Assembly: GCA_029962745.1 (NCBI GenBank)
Contig: CM057165.1
Location: forward strand, 26,790,652 to 26,854,651
DNA: 64,000 bases
Direction: 5' to 3'
Source: Echinometra lucunter
Taxonomy: Eukaryota; Echinodermata; Echinoidea; Camarodonta; Echinometridae
Shown: in pieces, positions 58,068 through 64,000 of the stretch
Layout of the letters: every line of letters starts with the position of its first letter
Position numbering within the stretch: position 1 is the first letter of the stretch
Made by a program: the position numbers and the translations under genes
Notes under the pieces: model-generated
The model's input: only the letters and a program-made list of their open reading frames with translations
Told to the model about the DNA's origin: nothing
The model's database searches: none

Positions 58068-58874
58068 TGTTACACCGCTGGATTAAATCATACCTAGTGT
58101 CATTATGCTTCCTTATGCTGTCTTTGAAATCTGAGCTTAAACTGTACACACAGTCATAGACCCCCGCCTCGCCCTCCCCGTTGCTTTACACAGCTATACA
58201 TCATGCAACAATTTAGGATAACCGATTCGTCAACTCGCTAACACACTATGCATAAAGGTGGGATAAAATAAACGTTGAATCTCACTGTCAACCGTTTTTG
58301 CATTGCATTTACAGTCATAGGCAATCCGCCCGAAGTCTGGGCAAGATGTTGCGTCGTGACAGGGTGCTTAGCGCAATGCAGCGGTAACATGAGCTGCCGA
58401 CGATGAAAAGTTCGTGAGTTTATAGCACATTATAGCACATAATTTCATGACATACAGCTCAGGAGAGTTCTTTGAACATATAAAGAAATTAACGCAGATT
58501 TGGCACAATGTAGAACTCATTATGAATAGATTCTATTTTTTTGACAAATTAGCGAAATTTAAACTGTACTCACCTCTGGACTTTCCAAGGCAAAGGCTGA
58601 CTTTGTGCGAGTCAAATACTAGCTTTTATTCAAGCCGTTTTTCGTCAAATTATTTGTTGTAGAAATGTGCGTTAAGGACGCGACTCTTCGTATATTTTGT
58701 TCGCTAATTTCTACGAAGTGTCGGGTTAATGGACCCGACTTTTCGTAGATTTAACTGGTATATTTCTCAAATGATGAACCCGACCTTTCGTAAATAAAGG
58801 GGTTTTTTTCACGAAAGGTCGCGTTACGCGATCACACGGCCCGACGCGAAGACCCGATGGTTCGAAGTAAGCCA

Positions 58875-61691
58875 TTTTAGATTGGGATAGGTGGGGGGCT
58901 GACACCAAAAAAGGGGGCCAATAAGGGCGAAACCCCCTTAAGTCCTTGGGTTTTATCATGTTTATGGATTTGAGAGCCTATGAGTATGAGCAATTTGAAT
59001 ACTAAGATTTTACAGTTTATAGTTGGTTTGGTGGCAACAGTTGTGGAGGCTAGTTGTATACAAATGAAGGGGTTTCGATGGTGCAAGTTAATCACTGTGT
59101 CCAGTAAACTAGACTAGATCAGACCAACTCCGTGATCTATACCCAGTGAGGGAGGAAACATAATATTCTTCCAGGTCAACAGAAACATACTACTAGGTCA
59201 CATTCCACAGAAGTTCATGCTCAGGTCAGGTGCTAAGAGTCTACGTTGTCTGCATAGTTCATGAGGTGCATAAAACATAAAGATTGCATTTCATAAAAGT
59301 TTTCACCTGTAGTTGAATACTAGTAGTTCATGAATCATTTTTAAATTTTAGAGGAAACAAACCTATGTATACGCTCCGAAATCAAGTAAAATGCATTTAC
59401 TTTGTTAATAAATCATTTTACCTTCTTTCTTTTCATAGGCCTATGCTTTCTACATCCATTTATGAATACTTGGTAATAGTTGGTATATGAAACTCCATAA
59501 TCATCAGCTAGCGTTTAATGACATTTTCTAAAGCAGAAAATATTGTTCAGCTTTTGTCTATCATGGCTCTGCTGCCCTTATTTACCGCTGAAATTTAATG
59601 GAGATATACTTCTTTTCGTGTTAATTTTGCGAGATGGTACATTTAAGATGACGGCTTGCAGTTGAAGATAAGGTAACATTAATGGATGATGTGGAAGGGG
59701 GTCCTGGAGGGGTTTATTGATATCATGTCATCCTGATCAAATAACTCATCTTATCTGCATCCTTCAAGGACATCCTGAATTACAGCAGCCTCATCGAGTA
59801 ACCTAGTCTACAACCTTGAAGAATGGATGAGTTACCGAGGCCAAAATAATATTCGCGCCATATTAAAATCACGTTGGCATACTTAACAGATCAGATTCGT
59901 ACTAAACTGAACTGATCCACTGTTTTGTGGGGTTTTTTTTCGCATATTCTAATAGATAACAGATGATGATAATTCATTATTCAACTTCTAAGTACGTCAT
60001 TTGTCCAGTGTGCAGCATTGTTCATTACACTCTAATATTCATTTAGACTGCAAGTCTGAGGCTCTTGACGTGCACCTATTCATTCCGGTTGCATATTTTC
60101 ATTTTTCCATCCGTATGTTGCCCCCATCACCCCCCCCCCTTTTTTTTCCCCCTCGCTTGCCTGCTTGCTTGTCTTTTCATTACACTACAGGTTTGAAAAA
60201 CTTTTGAGGCCGTCAGCAAGTAAATTGTCTGCTCCTATTTAACCGCACACATATACAAATCAAGAAACCAACTGAGTGGCACAGTGAGTGACCTGTTGTC
60301 CTCATAAGGTCAAACTAGGAGCAATCTGGTGACCTGGAATGACCTACATCTGTCAGGGAGGAATGTAGGGGGAAGACCATCCTGACCCTTCAACTAGTTT
60401 TTAAAACAGTCCGGAGAAAGAATAGTAATAATGCAGGGAACATTCACTTCTCTCATATTTACAACTACTGATACTGATTCGGTAAAACAATAGTATATCC
60501 CGGGTAGAAAACAAGGACCAAGTACAATCATGGGCACAATTATATATTCAGTGATTTTAATCCTTGCAGGAAAAAAAAAAGTTCGGAAACTTGACGTTCA
60601 TGCACAATGATCCAGTCAGTATGGAAAGAGTAGCCAAAAGGGGGAGAAAATCGTGGGGGTATCGAAAGTTATTTCAAAGTAATATCAATAGGGAGAAATA
60701 AATTTGGACCTGTAAATGAACGGTTGCTAACTTATATTCTACTTTAAAATTTGATTCAGGAAAGTCTGAAAATTTGATTATTGGTTAAATAATAGTCTGT
60801 AATAATGAGACTATTCAGTGTTCTTTGACTTAATGGTCAAGGACATGGCTTCAATGGGCAGGTTTTTATCGCTTGACCATATGGCCCTCTGCCTGGTCTG
60901 GTGAAATGCAGAATACACAGCAAATACTAGTATGGAGCGCGCAAATTTCTACGTCGTTCGTCCCTACCTTCCTATATGCAGCAATATACATGAATAACAT
61001 AATATAGTTTTGAGAAGAAGAAATCTTTATATACCGTTGTGTGCCAAAATTACATGTATTGTTATTTTCCATCCCAAGGAGTGACCTCTCTCCCCTTCCA
61101 AAAAGCATGCTATGTAACTAAAAAATCCCTTACAACAAAAGGCAAACAAACAATCAGATGGCATCCCCATTTTTGTCCAGGTAGAGCAATGCTTGTCTTT
61201 CAGTTGGGGGATGCCATTTCGCTTTGTTAATCATTATATCGAGTCACCGATCTTATTGTTTAAAATGCATATCACAAAAAATATATATCTATCCTATAAA
61301 ACTCGCCAAAATGCATAGGTAGCAAGCCTACTTCCAAGAATTAATTTGTTTTCTACTTTCAGACAGGATGCAAGATAACGCTGTACTATAGGCTATCTTA
61401 CAGACCGGCTGAATCTTCTCGGCAGAGGGTAATTATAACTTTCTTAAAATAGATTCCTTAAGCAGAAAATATGATATCAGGAAATTCTGTGATGGGCAGA
61501 AAAAATGTGAGCACAGTTTTCATGGTGGCACAGGAGTCGACCTTTTCATAAGTAAAATTGTCTGGTGAAGATCGTCGCACAATAAAAGTAGGTCAAATCG
61601 TTAAAGCTCTAGTTCTTCTTCAATACACACAACGCCAAGGAACAAGAGGTATATGAAGAAGGTAGAGGAGGTAAGGGGAGTGGTGGGATGA
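58875..61691. other. No gene seen
   Basis: Non-coding, with a C-run near 60130. No exons or RNA genes were supported. Confidence 0.55.
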
Positions 61692-61699
61692 CCATGGGA

Positions 61700-61956
61700 C
61701 AGGGCCGTATGCAGAATTTTTTTCCTGGGGGGGGGGGCGAGATGCGTAAAAATTTTCGAAGAAGCTCAAAGGCGAGGAAGCGAAGCGACCGAGCTGGTCA
61801 CGAGGGCGCTTTTGCATTATAAAAGTGAAATTGAAGGATTTGGTGCACACTTTTCGTGGATTTTGTGAAAATTTTCTGTAAAAAAAATGTAAGTTTTCCA
61901 AATTTCGGGGGGGGGGCAACTGCCCCCCGGCCCCCCCCCCCCTGCGTACGGCCACA
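61700..61956 (-). mobile_element. hAT-like MITE, CAGGGCCGTATGCAG ends
   Basis: The left end CAGGGCCGTATGCAG and the inverse of the right end TGTGGCCGTACGCAG match at 12 of 15. The flanks CCATGGGA (61692-61699) and TCATGGGA (61957-61964) agree at 7 of 8. A second copy in opposite orientation lies at 53906-54149. Poly-G/C runs sit just inside both ends. Confidence 0.8.
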
Positions 61957-61964
61957 TCATGGGA

Positions 61965-64000
61965 AGAGTGATAATCGTAGAAACCTGACTTTGTCTTTTG
62001 TTTTTGTTCGTTGTTTGTTTTTTAGTTGTTTCATTTCTAACTTGAGATGGCCAATAACCCTTTTTTTAATAATATAGATTTACTTTAGTTTCAAAAAGCC
62101 TATGCTTTGATTTTGAGTGATGGTTGATTTTCTAATAAAAATAACTTACAAGAACAAAGAACAATACACATGGATATCAATGTGGAGACAGTATTCAATA
62201 ATATTCACTATATAGTGACAGAGAAGTGAATAGCATGATGAATTTTTGTTTAACTTGAGATAGGTAAGACATCTGTTACAGGATGAGATAGATTGAAATA
62301 GTAGAAATGGTTGTGAAAGAGAAGAGAGTAGATTAAATTTCTCTGAGATCGATAGAGATCCATGTCTCCTCGTCATTCTCCTCCCTGATAGATGTAGGTC
62401 TGAGTGCCTGGAGGTAAATGAACTCCAGAAAATGGAGAACTCATTTGCATAATTTTCATTTCCAATATCTCCTCTTGTGAGTCATAATCATGTCAGGTCA
62501 TGGTCTAATTCCAAGGCTTTATGTCTTTATTTCAAGTTTTTCAACCCCTTTCAAATAAAATCCATTATGAAAATGATTTCTGACATTCATTTTGAGAATA
62601 AATTCATTGTGTTGCATTAATTTTATAAAATGGACACAGTTTGAGAAATGACAAAGTAAGGTTGATTACAACGAGAGAATTAGAAAAGTCGATAAAGTGA
62701 CAAAACTGAAAATCTTTGGTCTGAGTTCAAGACTCATAAACAGCATTATCATATATCAAACATGCAGATTACATTTATTTTATTCAAATTTCTAACTCTT
62801 AAATTCAGATTCGAATTGTACCGATCTATACAATCTTAAAACAGAAAATTAGCCCCCAGTGACACACCAAGACAAATATACATTAAAATTCAATCAGAAT
62901 AAATTTATGTCACCTGCAAACACGGTGGATAAGATGAACCGGTAAATCACTTCCGCACATTATTATTCCAGTATTATCAATAAAAAAAATATATAGCGCA
63001 TGTATGAACATGTGTTTTGGGAAGATGCCAAATTCATTGTGCATGCAGGAGAGCAAGCTTTTCATCAACAATTGCATTAGCCTCATTGTGCAAAGGACTT
63101 TAGACACCTATCAGTGTTTCTTATCAATTACTGTTGATGATACCCGTTATAATCAGAGGTTGAACAATGAAGAAAAAAATCACCTTTATGCAGAAATTCA
63201 GCAATCAAATTTTGTGATCGGTGACACTCTAATTATCACAATTCTATTCTTATTTATGTCTATTTTCAAAGAATAAACACAAAGAAAAGATTTGATAGAC
63301 GTAAAGATGGCTGGATTACCGTGTTTATAATTTTTCACCTGACGTCATCACATCTTTAGATTCAGTTCACTGGAACCATCATCGATTCGTTAGCTCATTT
63401 ATTCGACCATTCTTTCTTTCTTTTGTTCGTTCCGTATTTCTTTCTTTCATTTATGTTTTCATTCCTGACTCATCAATTCATTTTGATTTGTTTGCAGAAA
63501 CAGTCCCCCAATCATTTTCCCCTTTCATAATAATTTCCTAACCTTATCCCCCCCCCTTCTATGTAATGTATTTGGTACCTGATAGACCAAACTTATCTTT
63601 ATCGTCCTTATCCAATCTTGAAGGATTTCATGTGAAATCTTCTCACGCCCTAAAAAGTACAATCTCCATCCACCAGTGATGGGTGTGGGGGAGCATCAGT
63701 ATCACTGGTGGCAGCGGTCTTATAATGCGAATAAAAAGTGTCATTGATAAATGAATAGATACATGTATAGCGCCTTCTTTTTAACATCCCTTTCTTTTCC
63801 CCTATACTCCCCCCCCCCCCTGTGTTTGATAAGGGACACTCGCTCCTGTACCCCACCTCACTGTAGCTACATACTGCTACCCACACTATATTTTCTGCTC
63901 CTAGAAACATGACATTAAAAGCTATCCATTGTCCTTTTTTCAGAGAATCACCTCATTTGAGATAACACAAAAGTTTTGGCTTGCTGCCCATAACTACCAG
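61965..64000. other. No gene seen
   Basis: AT-rich, with C-runs near 63549 and 63810. Open frames are short and without domains. Confidence 0.55.

Larger units (their letters stand above)
57488..58080. mobile_element. hAT-like non-autonomous element hosting two nested insertions
   Basis: Ends CAGTGGTGTAACA and the inverse of CAGCGGTGTAACA (12 of 13), flanked by an exact 8-bp duplication GATTAAAT (57480-57487 and 58081-58088). The interior is purine-rich with C- and G-runs. The smaller elements at 57720-57866 and 57934-58067 lie within it. Confidence 0.93.
53153..58874. mobile_element. 5.7 kb region bounded by 97-bp inverted repeats
   Basis: Left 53153-53249 begins TGGCTTACTTCGAACCATCG; right 58778-58874 is its inverse with about ten mismatches. 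Both ends carry several copies of ACGAAAGGTCGGGT or close variants, in both orientations (left near 53206, 53236 and 53345; right near 58682, 58714, 58730, 58777 and 58812). No transposase was recognised inside, and several other elements have inserted. Either one large non-autonomous element or two solo copies in opposite orientation would explain this. No target duplication could be fixed. Confidence 0.7.

Overview
The window looks like a gene-poor, repeat-rich piece of a nuclear genome from a marine invertebrate, most probably an echinoderm (sea-urchin type). The basis is AT-rich non-coding DNA with long introns, GT-AG splice sites, many long poly-G tracts, microsatellites, and abundant short palindromic elements with GGGCCCGTT and GTTTCACGAAAC ends. 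The species call is inference from repeat style; no host gene is recognisable. Almost all interpretable content is mobile or tandemly repeated DNA.

Region by region. (a) 1-6.4 kb is a tandem array of a ~0.9 kb unit with a 2.35 kb higher-order block. Each unit carries a ~76-nt core that can fold into a three-stem hairpin, and diverged solo copies lie at 7.0 kb and 15.7 kb. (b) 8.5-9.3 kb is a CpG-containing segment between two 47-bp direct repeats. (c) 9.7-14.8 kb is an 18-bp minisatellite of more than 200 units, interrupted by a GC-rich block and by two palindromic MITEs flanked by CTG. (d) 16.64-27.73 kb is an 11.1 kb DNA transposon. It has 26-bp identical inverted ends, AATT duplications and subterminal repeats, and a minus-strand, intron-containing transposase gene (24303 to 19933) with one apparent frameshift. 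I read it as Sola-like. (e) 27.7-53 kb is mainly non-coding sequence with scattered hAT-like and palindromic elements, a 158-bp tandem element, a possible 42-nt exon, and a small inverted-repeat element that carries telomere-type CCCTAA repeats. (f) 53.15-58.87 kb is bounded by 97-bp inverted repeats with clusters of an ACGAAAGGTCGGGT motif. It holds two hAT-like non-autonomous elements with perfect 8-bp target duplications (CCTATACC, GATTAAAT), themselves hosting nested insertions. (g) 58.9-64 kb is non-coding apart from one more hAT-like element at 61.7 kb.

How the parts relate: the only nearly complete protein-coding unit is the transposase inside the 11 kb element. The other elements lack coding capacity and would need transposases supplied from elsewhere. 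The palindromic MITEs favour CTG/CAG targets, so the minisatellite, which carries such a site in nearly every unit, looks like an insertion sink.
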